From an uncultured Spartobacteria bacterium (GTDB lineage Bacteria > Verrucomicrobiota > Verrucomicrobiia > Chthoniobacterales > JAATET01): 64,000 bases of DNA. Of this stretch, positions 18,629 to 27,068 are shown in pieces. The translations under genes and the position numbers were made by a program. A model generated the notes under the pieces. That model was not told where the DNA came from, did not search any database, and saw nothing but the letters and a program-made list of their open reading frames with translations. The DNA is taken from positions 20,169-84,168 of the forward strand of contig CALGTD010000164.1 in assembly GCA_937901895.1 (NCBI GenBank), written 5' to 3'. Every line of letters starts with the position of its first letter. Positions within the stretch are counted from its first letter, which is position 1.

Positions 18629-20633
18629 TCGCGACTTGCTTCGGATTCACGCGATGGTGAAGAGCGTCCTTTGTGCCGTCTCGTTTCTCGCGCTGCCGGC
18701 TGCAGCGATGGCGCAGGACGCGAAACGGCCGAACATCCTCTGGCTGACGTTCGAGGATACGAGCGCCTACGAGATCGGCTGCTACGGCAATCCCGACGTG
18801 AAGACGCCGAACATGGACCGCCTCGCGCGGGAGGGAGTGCGCTTCACGCGCGCGTGGTCGAATGGCGTGCAATGCTCGCCGTCACGTTCCACGCTCATCA
18901 GCGGCAACTACGCCACGACGTTTGGCACGGACATCCACCGCCAGGCCCGCCCCGTGCCGGCGGAGCTGTTCGGATTCCCGCGATTTCTCAAGCAGGCCGG
19001 CTACTACACGACGAACAACGCGAAGACCGACTACAACACGTCGAACCTCGATCGCAACGCGGTGTGGTCGGGCAGCTCGAAGACGGCGTCCTACAACGAC
19101 CCCGCTCGCAGGAAGAGCCAGCCGTTTTTCTCGGTCTTCAACGCGAGCATGACGCACATGAGCCGTCTCACGTCGTTCACGACGGACGGCCGCCGCGATT
19201 TTGCAAAGGAAGGTCTCGATCCTGCGAAGCTCCATCTTCCGCCGCACGTGCCCGATCTGCCCGAAGTGCGGTCGGACTACGCGTTTCACCTCGAGGGCGT
19301 CGAGGATGTCGACCGCTGGGTGGGGCTTTTCCTCGACGATCTCGAGAAACAGGGCCTGCTCGAGAACACGATCATTTTCGTCTTCTCCGACCACGGCGGC
19401 TGCCTGCCGCGCGGGAAGGGCTTTGCGCTCCAGAGCGGACTGCAGGTGCCGCTCATCGTGTGGTTCCCGCCGAAGTGGAAACACCTCGCCGGTGCCATCG
19501 AGCCCGGCAAGCCCTGCGATCGCCTCGTCGGCTTCGTGGACCTCGCGCCGACGGTGTTGAGCCTCGCCGGCATCGAACCGCCCGCCACGATGCGCGGACA
19601 GGCGCTCTTCGGTTCCTACGCGAAGGATGTGAAACCCCGTGACGTGAATTTCGGCTTCACCGCCAATCGCGAGGACAACTTCAGCCCCGCGCGCGCGATC
19701 ACCGACGGCGACTTCCTCTACGTGCGAAACTACATTCCGCGCCGTCCGCTTGCGCTGCGGAATTTCTTCCAGTGGGGCATGCCGGCGAATCTCGCCTGGG
19801 ACACCGCCTTCCTGCAAAACCGTCTGTCGAAGCCCGAGCATCGCGCACCCTTTGCAGCGACGCCGGTCGAGCAGCTCTTCGATCTTCGCAGCGATCCGTT
19901 CAATATCCGCGATCTTGCCGCGGATCCGAAATACGCCGACACACGGAAACGTCTCGCCGAGCGGCTCGATGCCACGCTCCGCGAGACGGGCGATCTCGGC
20001 TTCTTTCCGCGCGATGCGCGGGACCGTGGAAAGGAAGATCTCTATTCGTGGGTGCGGCGCGTGAAGTATCCCGTTGAGCGTCTGCACGCGGCGGCCGCGC
20101 GCGCCGCTTTTGCGCGACCGGAGGATCTTCCGCAATTCGTCGCCGACCTCTCCGCGCCGCAGCGGGAGATTCGTTACTGGGCGGCGAACGGTCTTGCGGA
20201 GCTCGCCGTGCGCGGGGAATTGAAGGAAGTTCCCGAAGGACTGGAGAAGGCCGCGGTGGCGCCCGAGGATGACATAGCGTCCGTGGCCAACGAAGCGCTC
20301 GTGCATCTCGGGCGCGCGGACGAGGCCATTCCCCGACTCCTGAAGCATCTGGACGAAGGATCCGACGAAGCCCATGCCGTGCTCGAGACGCTCTCGCTGG
20401 ATCCGCGGTATCGGGACACGCTGCGTCGCTTCCGTCCCGAGTTGGAGAAGCTCGCCACGTCGCAGGGCCGGACGAAGCGGTCGGCGCTTTCAGTGCTCGC
20501 GAACATCGGCGAGTTTCCGCCGATTCAGATTTACGCCGACAACCTCAAGCGGGGCAGCAAGGTGAATTCCCAGCGCCGTCCGCTCGTTCCGCATCCGCAG
20601 ACCGGGCAGGCCGGCGACGACAGCAGCGATTGA
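18621..20633 (+). CDS. Sulfatase with C-terminal HEAT-like extension
   Basis: This is a 670-residue sulfatase. The metal site begins FEDTSAYEIGCYG, with Glu in place of the first Asp of the usual D-D pair. The formylglycine site is CSPSRSTLISGN, and FSDHGG supplies later ligands. The last 170 residues form alpha-helical repeats (YWAANGLAELAVRG, SVANEALVHLGRADEAIPRLL) of HEAT/PBS-lyase type. Start 18621 overlaps the previous gene and has a good AAGGAC ribosome site; ATG 18654 (MVKSVLCAV) would give a shorter signal peptide and cannot be excluded. Confidence 0.87.
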   Translation: MIDRDLLRIHAMVKSVLCAVSFLALPAAAMAQDAKRPNILWLTFEDTSAYEIGCYGNPDVKTPNMDRLAREGVRFTRAWSNGVQCSPSRSTLISGNYATTFGTDIHRQARPVPAELFGFPRFLKQAGYYTTNNAKTDYNTSNLDRNAVWSGSSKTASYNDPARRKSQPFFSVFNASMTHMSRLTSFTTDGRRDFAKEGLDPAKLHLPPHVPDLPEVRSDYAFHLEGVEDVDRWVGLFLDDLEKQGLLENTIIFVFSDHGGCLPRGKGFALQSGLQVPLIVWFPPKWKHLAGAIEPGKPCDRLVGFVDLAPTVLSLAGIEPPATMRGQALFGSYAKDVKPRDVNFGFTANREDNFSPARAITDGDFLYVRNYIPRRPLALRNFFQWGMPANLAWDTAFLQNRLSKPEHRAPFAATPVEQLFDLRSDPFNIRDLAADPKYADTRKRLAERLDATLRETGDLGFFPRDARDRGKEDLYSWVRRVKYPVERLHAAAARAAFARPEDLPQFVADLSAPQREIRYWAANGLAELAVRGELKEVPEGLEKAAVAPEDDIASVANEALVHLGRADEAIPRLLKHLDEGSDEAHAVLETLSLDPRYRDTLRRFRPELEKLATSQGRTKRSALSVLANIGEFPPIQIYADNLKRGSKVNSQRRPLVPHPQTGQAGDDSSD

Positions 20634-21244
20634 TGCGCATGCGAGCGTTCTCCCCGGTGTGTCGCTGGATTCTCGGGGCGTTGTGCAGTCTCGCCGCGGA
20701 TCTGGCCGGTGCGCAGGCGGTGGAACCGCTCCCCGCGCTTCGTGTCGAGGATGGCGTGCTCGTGGATGCGAACGGTCGCGAGGTTGCGCTGTGGGGTGTG
20801 AACTACCAGGCGTCGCTTTGGTGGGAATACGGCGAGACGTTCAGTCGCGTCGGCATTCCGCTGGAGGCCGGACCGCTCAAACGCGCCGTGGATCAGGACC
20901 TCGCGCACTTCAAACGCATGGGTGTCTCGGTCGTGCGCGTGCACATCTCGCCCTCCGACTTCACCGACGCCGAGGGGAAGCTTGTGGACACGGTGTTTCT
21001 CGACGTCTTCGACTACCTCGTCGCGCGCTGCCGCGAGGAGGGGCTCTACGTGTTCCTCAGCCTCTTCAACCGCATCGGCCAGTATGTCCGCCACTGTGAA
21101 AAGCCGTTCCGCAAGCGGCTGGTTCCGCCAATTCTGCCGGACGGCACCTATCCGAAATGGTTCACGTATTTCCGACCCGACTACGCCGCCCTGCAATGGC
21201 TCCGTCAGAAATTTTCCGCACGTCAACCCGTCACCCATCCATGA
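20633..21244 (+). pseudogene. GH5-like glycoside hydrolase, N-terminal fragment
   Basis: ATG 20633 overlaps the sulfatase stop (TGATG), so this was the fourth gene of the operon. It has a signal peptide and the start of a GH5/cellulase-like TIM barrel (DGVLVDANGREVALWGVNYQ; HFKRMGVSVVRVHIS; LYVFLSLFNRIG). Only 203 residues remain, about the first third of such enzymes, and the catalytic Glu residues are missing. Near 21195 the homology seems to pass to the next frame (VRNFPHVNPSP resembles the usual R-x-L-x-x-x-VNPYT region), which suggests a frameshift just before the break at about 21240, where the lower-GC arsenic block begins. Confidence 0.7.
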
Positions 21245-21462
21245 ACACGACCTTCATTGAAAATCTCTCCGACCTTGAACCGTATTTGTTTTGGGTCTTT
21301 CCTAGATTAGACGGCTTGGAGCTGTGTAATCTATTGGGAGACAGTGAGAAACAGATATTTGGCGCATGCGAGGATTTCGGAGGCTCAATTTCGAGAGATT
21401 TTGAGGCTTTGGTGCGCGGATGTTGGAGCGCTGACGGCCAGCAAGCTTGGCGGGGTGAATAA
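21241..21462 (+). CDS. Small ORF at the arsenic-block edge, unknown
   Basis: This 73-codon frame (MNTTFIENLSDLEPYLFWVF at its start) uses AT-richer codons than the genes to its left. The opposite strand here is only the read-through of the broken EamA-like gene. No family is recognised and there is no ribosome site. It may be a fragment of a gene whose remainder is not in the window, or non-coding. Confidence 0.25.
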   Translation: MNTTFIENLSDLEPYLFWVFPRLDGLELCNLLGDSEKQIFGACEDFGGSISRDFEALVRGCWSADGQQAWRGE

Positions 21463-21803
21463 GAATAAAGGAGTATGATTACGAAAATGACGGCGAGGCC
21501 GACGTTGATTCGATCCATCAACGCGGGTCCGTTCGAGCGGTTTGGATCTCGTCGATTCCACAAATAGAGTATCCAGGAAAGCGCAACCGCGCCGCCCGAG
21601 AGGACCGCCAAAATCCATACCCTCCACGTCATCTCCTTCAACGGGCCAGCATTAGGATTGACCCAACCCGTTCCCCATACCAGAGCCAGGATGAGCGTTG
21701 TGCGAATGGCCGAGCGCAAATTCGGCTCGATGCCGGAGTAAGCAAGTAACCCCATCACGCCAGCACACCCGAGAGCGATCAGAAAAATTGCCAGCACATT
21801 CAT
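21461..21803 (-). pseudogene. EamA-like small transporter, C-terminally truncated
   Basis: ATG 21803 begins a membrane protein matching the ~140-residue EamA-like family (RSAIRTTLILALVWGTGW, WRVWILAVLSGGAVALSWILY, MDRINVGLAVIFVIILL). Homology stops after about 114 residues, near 21461, where the family normally continues with a GE-L-S motif and a last helix. The frame runs on to 21231 through sequence without membrane character. It is the last gene in the direction of the ars operon and probably belonged to it. Confidence 0.55.
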
Positions 21804-21863
21804 CGCTGGAGTTTCCTGCTCGCGGCGATTCCGCCAACGGCTGGTTTGAAGGCGGCCTTCACA

Positions 21864-22304
21864 TCATAAGAGTTTCCCCCGCCGTAAACCAGCCGCGTAA
21901 GCCTCGAACACCAGCTTGATTTGATCGCGCACGCGACGGAATTCAGCGAAAATATCCTCTTCGGTCCCCTTCGCATGGGCGGGATCATCGAAGCCCCAAT
22001 GGTAGCGGTTCACCTGACCCGGAAACATCGGGCACGCCTGATCCGCGTTTCCGCAGACGGTGATGACGGTATCTACCTTCCGGTTGAGAAATTCGTCCAT
22101 GTGCTTTGAGGTGTGCTCGGAAATGTCGATCCCGATTTCCTTCATGACCGCGATGGCCTTGGGATGCACATAGCCGGCGGGCTTGGAGCCCGCGCTTTGC
22201 ACGTTGAGCAGATCGCCAGCGGCTTCGTGGAGGATGCCTTCCGCAATATGACTACGGCACGAATTTCCGGTGCAGAGAATCAGAACAGTGGGTTTGTCGT
22301 TCAT
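21864..22304 (-). CDS. arsC: Arsenate reductase, thioredoxin-coupled type
   Basis: This 146-residue enzyme reduces arsenate to arsenite in the cytoplasm. It has the low-molecular-weight phosphatase loop CTGNSCRS (C11 nucleophile, C16) and the two resolving cysteines of the thioredoxin-linked class (VITVCGNADQACPMFPG). Start 22304 (MNDKPTVLILC) was chosen because homology begins there; the longer frame upstream overlaps acr3. Arsenite made here is the substrate of the Acr3 pump encoded 13 nt upstream. Confidence 0.93.
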   Translation of the reverse strand: MNDKPTVLILCTGNSCRSHIAEGILHEAAGDLLNVQSAGSKPAGYVHPKAIAVMKEIGIDISEHTSKHMDEFLNRKVDTVITVCGNADQACPMFPGQVNRYHWGFDDPAHAKGTEEDIFAEFRRVRDQIKLVFEAYAAGLRRGKLL

Positions 22305-22317
22305 GGTGATGAGAGTT

Positions 22318-23397
22318 TTATGTTTGTGGGATGGCTCGTTGATACCAACCGCGGCTGTCCACGCAGATGCGGCATACAGAAAGCATGACGGGAACCTCGA
22401 CCAGCACGCCGACCACCGTGGCGAGAGCGGCGGGACTGGTGGCTCCAAAAAGCGTGATGGCCACAGCCACCGCGAGTTCAAAGAAGTTGCTGGCACCAAT
22501 CAGCGCGCCGGGGGTGGCGATGTCGTGCCGAACCTTGAACAGTCGCATGAGACCGTAGGCGAGGCCGGAGTTGAAATAGACCTGAATCAGGATCGGCACG
22601 GCGATGAGCAGCACGGCAGTCCAGTTGGTCAGGATGTTTTCCGCCTGGAACGCGAAAATCAGCACGAGCGTTGCCAGCAGCGCAAGAATGGTGACGGGAC
22701 GGAATTTCGGCAGGAAATGTGCATTGAACCAATCAGCCCCCTTGGATCTTACAAGGACGGTCCGGCTGACCCACCCCGCCGTCAGGGGGATCACGATGAA
22801 AACGATCACCGATGTAAATAGCACTTCGCCGGGGATATGTATGCCACTTACACCGACGAGAAACATCACGATAGGCGCAAAGGCAAAGATCATGATGAGA
22901 TCGTTGATTGCGACCTGGGCCAACGTGTAAGGGCCGTCGCCATCGGTAAGATAGCTCCAGACAAACACCATCGCCGTGCAGGGCGCGGCAGCCAGAATGA
23001 TAAGTCCAGCCACGTAGTTTTTCGCCGTCGTCGGATCAATCCAGCCAAGAACCGACGAGAAGAGCCACTGAACAAAAAACCACCCAAGCAGGGCCATGCT
23101 GAACGGCTTGACGAGCCAGTTTACAAACAGGGTGATAAGGAGACCTTTGGGTTTTTTTGCAACCCCTTTCAATCCGCCGAAATCAATTTTCAGCATCATC
23201 GGATAGATCATCAACCAGATGAGCACCGCGATGGGAATGTTGACGTGAGAGTCTTTGCCGAATTCCAGCTCGCTTATTTGCCGAGTCAGAGCGGGCAGCA
23301 GCTTGCCGAGGGTCACGCCTGCGACCATGCAGAGCAGCACCCAGAGGGATAGATAGCGCTCGAAAAAATCGAGCCGCTTGGTGGCAGTTGCGCTCAT
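22318..23397 (-). CDS. acr3: Arsenite efflux permease Acr3
   Basis: This 359-residue inner-membrane permease has about ten hydrophobic helices. It carries the conserved pore cysteine in AAAPCTAMVFVWSYL and the FVNWLVKPF segment typical of Acr3. It exports arsenite. With ArsA encoded in the same operon it may form a pump with ATPase help, though Acr3 can work alone. It lies between arsC and a small FmdB-like gene. Confidence 0.95.
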   Translation of the reverse strand: MSATATKRLDFFERYLSLWVLLCMVAGVTLGKLLPALTRQISELEFGKDSHVNIPIAVLIWLMIYPMMLKIDFGGLKGVAKKPKGLLITLFVNWLVKPFSMALLGWFFVQWLFSSVLGWIDPTTAKNYVAGLIILAAAPCTAMVFVWSYLTDGDGPYTLAQVAINDLIMIFAFAPIVMFLVGVSGIHIPGEVLFTSVIVFIVIPLTAGWVSRTVLVRSKGADWFNAHFLPKFRPVTILALLATLVLIFAFQAENILTNWTAVLLIAVPILIQVYFNSGLAYGLMRLFKVRHDIATPGALIGASNFFELAVAVAITLFGATSPAALATVVGVLVEVPVMLSVCRICVDSRGWYQRAIPQT

Positions 23398-23403
23398 TAT
23401 TAA

Positions 23404-23610
23404 TTAGCAACAGCCTTCCGGTCCACACCCGCAGGAATCATCCTTGGCATCCTTCGTCAGTTCGAGTTCTCCGAGAAGCACTCGTTTGATAGGCTCCCCG
23501 GTCTCGGGATGATGCGTTAGCGGAGCATCCGTTTCGTTTTGTGCAATCTCGTAGTGCTTGGGATCTTCGCAGCAGCTCGCGGGAATGGTTTCGTAGATAT
23601 AGGTTGTCAT
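23404..23610 (-). CDS. Small Cys-rich FmdB-like protein in the ars operon
   Basis: This 68-residue protein begins MTTYIYETIPASCC, like FmdB-type zinc-ribbon regulators, and continues with the THHPETGEPIKRVL segment of that family. It ends DSCGCGPEGCC, so six of its cysteines are in two dense clusters. It lies 6 nt from acr3 and 11 nt from arsA, so it is surely in the operon. A metal- or arsenite-binding chaperone role is inferred from the cysteine pairs and the context only. Confidence 0.7.
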   Translation of the reverse strand: MTTYIYETIPASCCEDPKHYEIAQNETDAPLTHHPETGEPIKRVLLGELELTKDAKDDSCGCGPEGCC

Positions 23611-23621
23611 AGATTGTTGAG

Positions 23622-25412
23622 TTAAAGAGTTGCCGTCGCTGATTGATAAAACAGGCTGGCTAAGGCGTTGGGGCCAACCGGTTCTTCCGCCTGCCAGCGC
23701 AAGACTGTCGCTCTTTTCGCAAGAGAATCGGCGACTTCGGAAAGGTAAGGGATTTCGTTGCGTGCCCGTTCGCGCAAGAGCGGATCGCTGGTTTCCAGAC
23801 CGGCGAAGCTTTGGTTGACGACCCAGCCGAACGGCTCGATCCCGGCCCGCCGCAAATCGTCCTGCAGGGCGGCGGCTTCGTGAACAGGTGTGGCCTCGGG
23901 CAACGTCACCAAAAGCACTCGCGTATAATCCGCGTCTCGCAGGCGCGGCAGAAGTTGCCGCACTTCCTCGGGAATGCTCTCGCGGGCCTGTCGGCCCAAC
24001 TCGCGATGATAGGCTTCCGTTGTGTCCAGCAAAAGAAGGGTGTGCCCGGTCGGTGCCGTGTCGAGGATGACAAAACTGTCCTGTGCTTCCGCGACGGTGC
24101 GGGCGAAAGCACGGAAAACCGCGATTTCTTCGGTGCAGGGCGAGCGCAAATCCTCTTCGAGCAGCGCACGGCTTTCCGCGTCCAAGCTGGCTCCCTGCGT
24201 GGAAAGCACATGAGCGACGTAGGCTTCGGTTTCCGCAGAGGGATCAATCCGGCTAACCGAGAGCCCGTTGACCGTGCTACCGAGAGTTTCCAGAACATGC
24301 GCGGCAGGGTCGGTCGTCGATAAATGCACCGCATGACCGCGACGGGCCAGTTCGACCGCGAGTGCCGCCGCAACCGTCGTTTTGCCGACGCCGCCCTTGC
24401 CCATCGTCATGACGACACCGCGACCTGGCGCTTCCAGATCGGCAATGAATTTGTCGATGGACTCGAAATCCGAGGCTGTCGATTCCACGGAGCTTCCGCT
24501 GGAAACTTCTCCTTCGAGGCCAGAGACAATCGCCCGGAGAGCATCGAGGCCAAGCAGGTTGTTGGGGCGAAGCGGCACGCGATAATTGGGCAAGCTGCCG
24601 AGGAAAGAGCGGAACTGCGTCATGGCTTTCGCACCGCGCATTTCCAGCGCCGCCGCGATGCCGTCTCCCGAATCGGTCGCTGTAAAGACGCCATTGAGGA
24701 CGAGGCGTTGATTTGTGACGCCGAGCGCACCAAGTTCGTCGTGCGTTCGCTTGGCTTCCCGCAACGGAGCGAGTTGCGCCCGGCTGACCAAGATCAATGT
24801 CGTGCGTCCGGCATCAGCGAGCGCATTCAAAGCACCCTCGTAAATCGAGCGCTGCTGATCCAGACCTGCCAGAGGGCCGAGACAGGAGGTGCCCGAGGTA
24901 TTGGCCTGAAAATATCCCGTCCATGCCTTCGGCAGAGTAAGCAGGCGCAACGTGTGGCCTGTGGGAGCCGTGTCAAAAACAACGTGATCGTAGGCGGCGG
25001 TCGAGGACTCATCCCCCAAAAGGCGTGAGAACTCATCAAAGGCCGCAATTTCCATCGTGCAGGCCCCGGAAAGCTGTTCCTCCATGCTGCGCAAGGCCGC
25101 TTCTGGCAGAACGCCGCGCATGGGGCCGACGATTTTTTCACGATAGGCGCGGGCCGCTTCCTCGGGGTCGATATTGAGGGCAAACAGGGACGGAGCACCC
25201 GGAATTGCCGTCGCCTGACCGTTCAAGCTCGTGCCCAAAACTTCGTCCAGATTGGAAGCCGGATCGGTGCTGACTAGCAGAACCCGTTTTCCGGCATCTG
25301 CGAGAGAAATAGCTGTCGCGCAAGCGAGCGAGGTTTTGCCGACGCCGCCCTTGCCGGTGAAAAAGAGAAAGCGAGTCGCCGCCGCGATCAATTCGGAAAT
25401 TGGTGTATTCAT
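23622..25412 (-). CDS. arsA: Arsenite-stimulated ATPase ArsA (two-domain)
   Basis: This is a 596-residue tandem ATPase. P-loops occur in both halves: FFTGKGGVGKTSLA near residue 20 and MGKGGVGKTTVAAAL near residue 340. The ArsA DTAPTGHTLRLL signal-transduction motif occurs in both halves (second copy DTAPTGHTLLLL). Start 25412 (MNTPISEL) was chosen, one base after the arsD stop. It energises arsenite export and receives arsenite from ArsD. Confidence 0.95.
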   Translation of the reverse strand: MNTPISELIAAATRFLFFTGKGGVGKTSLACATAISLADAGKRVLLVSTDPASNLDEVLGTSLNGQATAIPGAPSLFALNIDPEEAARAYREKIVGPMRGVLPEAALRSMEEQLSGACTMEIAAFDEFSRLLGDESSTAAYDHVVFDTAPTGHTLRLLTLPKAWTGYFQANTSGTSCLGPLAGLDQQRSIYEGALNALADAGRTTLILVSRAQLAPLREAKRTHDELGALGVTNQRLVLNGVFTATDSGDGIAAALEMRGAKAMTQFRSFLGSLPNYRVPLRPNNLLGLDALRAIVSGLEGEVSSGSSVESTASDFESIDKFIADLEAPGRGVVMTMGKGGVGKTTVAAALAVELARRGHAVHLSTTDPAAHVLETLGSTVNGLSVSRIDPSAETEAYVAHVLSTQGASLDAESRALLEEDLRSPCTEEIAVFRAFARTVAEAQDSFVILDTAPTGHTLLLLDTTEAYHRELGRQARESIPEEVRQLLPRLRDADYTRVLLVTLPEATPVHEAAALQDDLRRAGIEPFGWVVNQSFAGLETSDPLLRERARNEIPYLSEVADSLAKRATVLRWQAEEPVGPNALASLFYQSATATL

Positions 25413-25413
25413 A

Positions 25414-25743
25414 TCAGGCAGCACCGCTTCCTTCCTGCGCCAGCTTATGCAGCCACTCCTTGCGCTTCTCCTGATCGGGATAGCTGCCCTTCAAGACCAA
25501 CTCGCCGTCGATAAAGACGAGAGGTAAAACCTCGACGCCTTCATTTTGCAGGATGCTCTTTACCTGTGGATTTTGGACGAATGCAATCGGCTGTTGAGAC
25601 AGGTTATACCGCTCGACCTTGACGCCGCGTTCCTTCAACTGATGCAGGAAGCCGGCAACTTGGGGCAGAATGGGGTCGATGTCCGGGCCGCAAACGCCTG
25701 TCGAGCAGCACATGGCGGGATCGTAGATTTTGATTTCTTTCAT
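25414..25743 (-). CDS. arsD: Arsenic metallochaperone ArsD
   Basis: This 109-residue protein transfers arsenite to ArsA. It has the essential C12-C13 and C18 cysteines (YDPAMCCSTGVCG) and the thioredoxin-like fold segment VLPLVFIDGELVLKG. Start 25743 (MKEIKIYD) matches family length; the upstream frame is shadow of arsR. It sits between arsR and arsA with gaps of 4 and 1 nt. Confidence 0.94.
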   Translation of the reverse strand: MKEIKIYDPAMCCSTGVCGPDIDPILPQVAGFLHQLKERGVKVERYNLSQQPIAFVQNPQVKSILQNEGVEVLPLVFIDGELVLKGSYPDQEKRKEWLHKLAQEGSGAA

Positions 25744-25747
25744 GGCA

Positions 25748-26116
25748 TCAGCAGCAGGCGCGCTTGGTTTCCACAACCTCATCCATCCATTCGCAACCGG
25801 CGCAAACATGCCTGCGTTTCTCCAGGTCTTTACGGAACCGCTTGTCGGCTTGCACACAGTCCTGGAGACATTTGAGATTGGTTTCGAGTTCCAAGGGAGG
25901 GTTCGCAGGGAGGCTGTAAATCATCCACGTGCCGCGCCGGGTGCATTCGACGAGATCGCGTTTGCGCAGATAGGCGAGGTGCTGAGAGACCTTCGTTTGG
26001 GGAATCCCAAGGATTTCCTGAAAATGGCAGACACACAGCGGCCCGTGGGTCAGCAAATGAAGGATGCGAAGCCTCGTCGCATCGCAAAAACACTGGTAAA
26101 TTTGAATCAGCTCCAC
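25748..26116 (-). CDS. arsR: Arsenic-responsive repressor ArsR
   Basis: This 122-residue winged-helix repressor is the first gene of the ars operon. The metalloid site CVCHF replaces the canonical ELCVCDL and precedes the recognition helix (TKVSQHLAYLRKRDLV). A C-terminal Cys cluster (CAGCEW, RACC) may add metalloid ligands. It is released from DNA on binding arsenite. The dyad at 26140-26175 just upstream is its likely operator. Confidence 0.93.
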   Translation of the reverse strand: MELIQIYQCFCDATRLRILHLLTHGPLCVCHFQEILGIPQTKVSQHLAYLRKRDLVECTRRGTWMIYSLPANPPLELETNLKCLQDCVQADKRFRKDLEKRRHVCAGCEWMDEVVETKRACC

Positions 26117-26139
26117 GCTAAAACCGTCGCAGATGTGAT

Positions 26140-26175
26140 ATATTCGTCAAGAACTATATTTGGTTTGACGCATAT
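26140..26175. promoter_or_regulatory. Probable ArsR operator between divergent arsR and trxB-like genes
   Basis: An inverted repeat has arms ATATTCGTCAA (26140-26150) and TTGACGCATAT (26165-26175), 10 of 11 positions paired, with a 14-nt AT-rich centre. The site lies 24 nt upstream of arsR and 27 nt upstream of the trxB-like start, so one repressor could control both directions. Confidence 0.7.
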
Positions 26176-26201
26176 TTCTGTTGAGGGATATTGCTGCACG
26201 T

Positions 26202-26622
26202 ATGCGAAACGTCACCATCATCGGGTCCGGCTGTGCAGGCTGGACAGCCGCCATCTACACGGCCCGCGCCAATCTCAATCCCCTCCTTGTCACCGGCATT
26301 CAGCCGGGCGGATTGCTCACTACCACGACCGTCGTTGAGAACTTTCCCGGATTCAGCAAGGGAATCGACGAAGGAGCGCTCATGACCGAAATGCAGGAGC
26401 AGGCTGCGCGTTTCGGCACGGAGGTCAAATATCTGACCAAGGTGGTCTCTGTTGATTTTTCCAAGCAGCCCCTCCGCATTGACTTCGACAGCGGTGAATC
26501 CGTCGAGAGCCGGTCTGTTATCATCGCGACCGGAGCCAGGCATCGGCACCTTGGCGTTCGCGGCGAGCACCGGCTGGAAAACAAAGGCGTGACCTATTGC
26601 GCCACATGCGACGGCGCGCTCC
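26202..26622 (+). pseudogene. trxB: Thioredoxin reductase, N-terminal fragment
   Basis: From ATG 26202 (MRNVTIIGSGCAGWTAAIYTARA) the protein matches TrxB, with the FAD-binding motif, PGGLLTTTTVVENFPG, and the redox CATCDGA. Homology ends just after the redox motif at about 26620; the open frame to 26915 continues through antisense of another gene. The NADPH domain second half is missing. It is divergent from arsR and would supply reduced thioredoxin for the thioredoxin-linked ArsC. The fourth residue of the GSGPAG motif is Cys. Confidence 0.8.
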
Positions 26623-27068
26623 GGAGGGACAGACCACCACGCGAGCCCCTGTTTCGTGCCGAGCACCTCTCCCGCGGCGAGCGCGGATATATCTCCGGCG
26701 TCGTGCCGGCACGTGATCGGAGTCTCGACCTGTCCGGTCTCGAGGATCGCCTCAAGCAGAGCGGTGATCCAATTTTCGAGTGCGGCTGCCTGGCTGGCGA
26801 CGATTTCGACGGGATGCAGGGATGCCCCCTGTTGCGGGGAGACGAGCAGCTCGATCTCGTCATGTGGATCGGAGAGTCCCACGTCGAAGATCCACTCGCC
26901 TGGAGACACCGATAGGAGGTGCCGTCGCGGGCGATCTGAATCCGGGGAACCGAAAAGGAGGAAGATGTCAGCGTCGCCGCCCTCCACTCTCAGCGCGCGC
27001 GGCGTTTTGCCCAGCGTGGAAGCGGCCGGTCTGTCTCCGGGCATTTGGGGCGCGGTCCGCTCCGTCAT
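26620..27068 (-). pseudogene. NHLM-type bacteriocin ABC transporter 2, N-terminal fragment
   Basis: ATG 27068 overlaps the stop of the C39-ABC gene (ATGA), as expected for the third gene of an NHLM export operon. About 150 residues remain (MTERTAPQMPGD, ADIFLLFGSPDS, HLLSVSPGEWIFDVG), like the N-terminal sensor-like domain of NHLM ABC transporter 2. The permease and ATPase parts are absent: at about 26620 the frame runs into the antisense strand of the trxB fragment. The family call rests on position and these short segments. Confidence 0.6.

Noticed and set aside
21441..21480. AAGCTTGG close to GATTACG, recalling cloning-vector polylinker
   Set aside because: Order and surrounding bases do not match a vector; too short to be meaningful.
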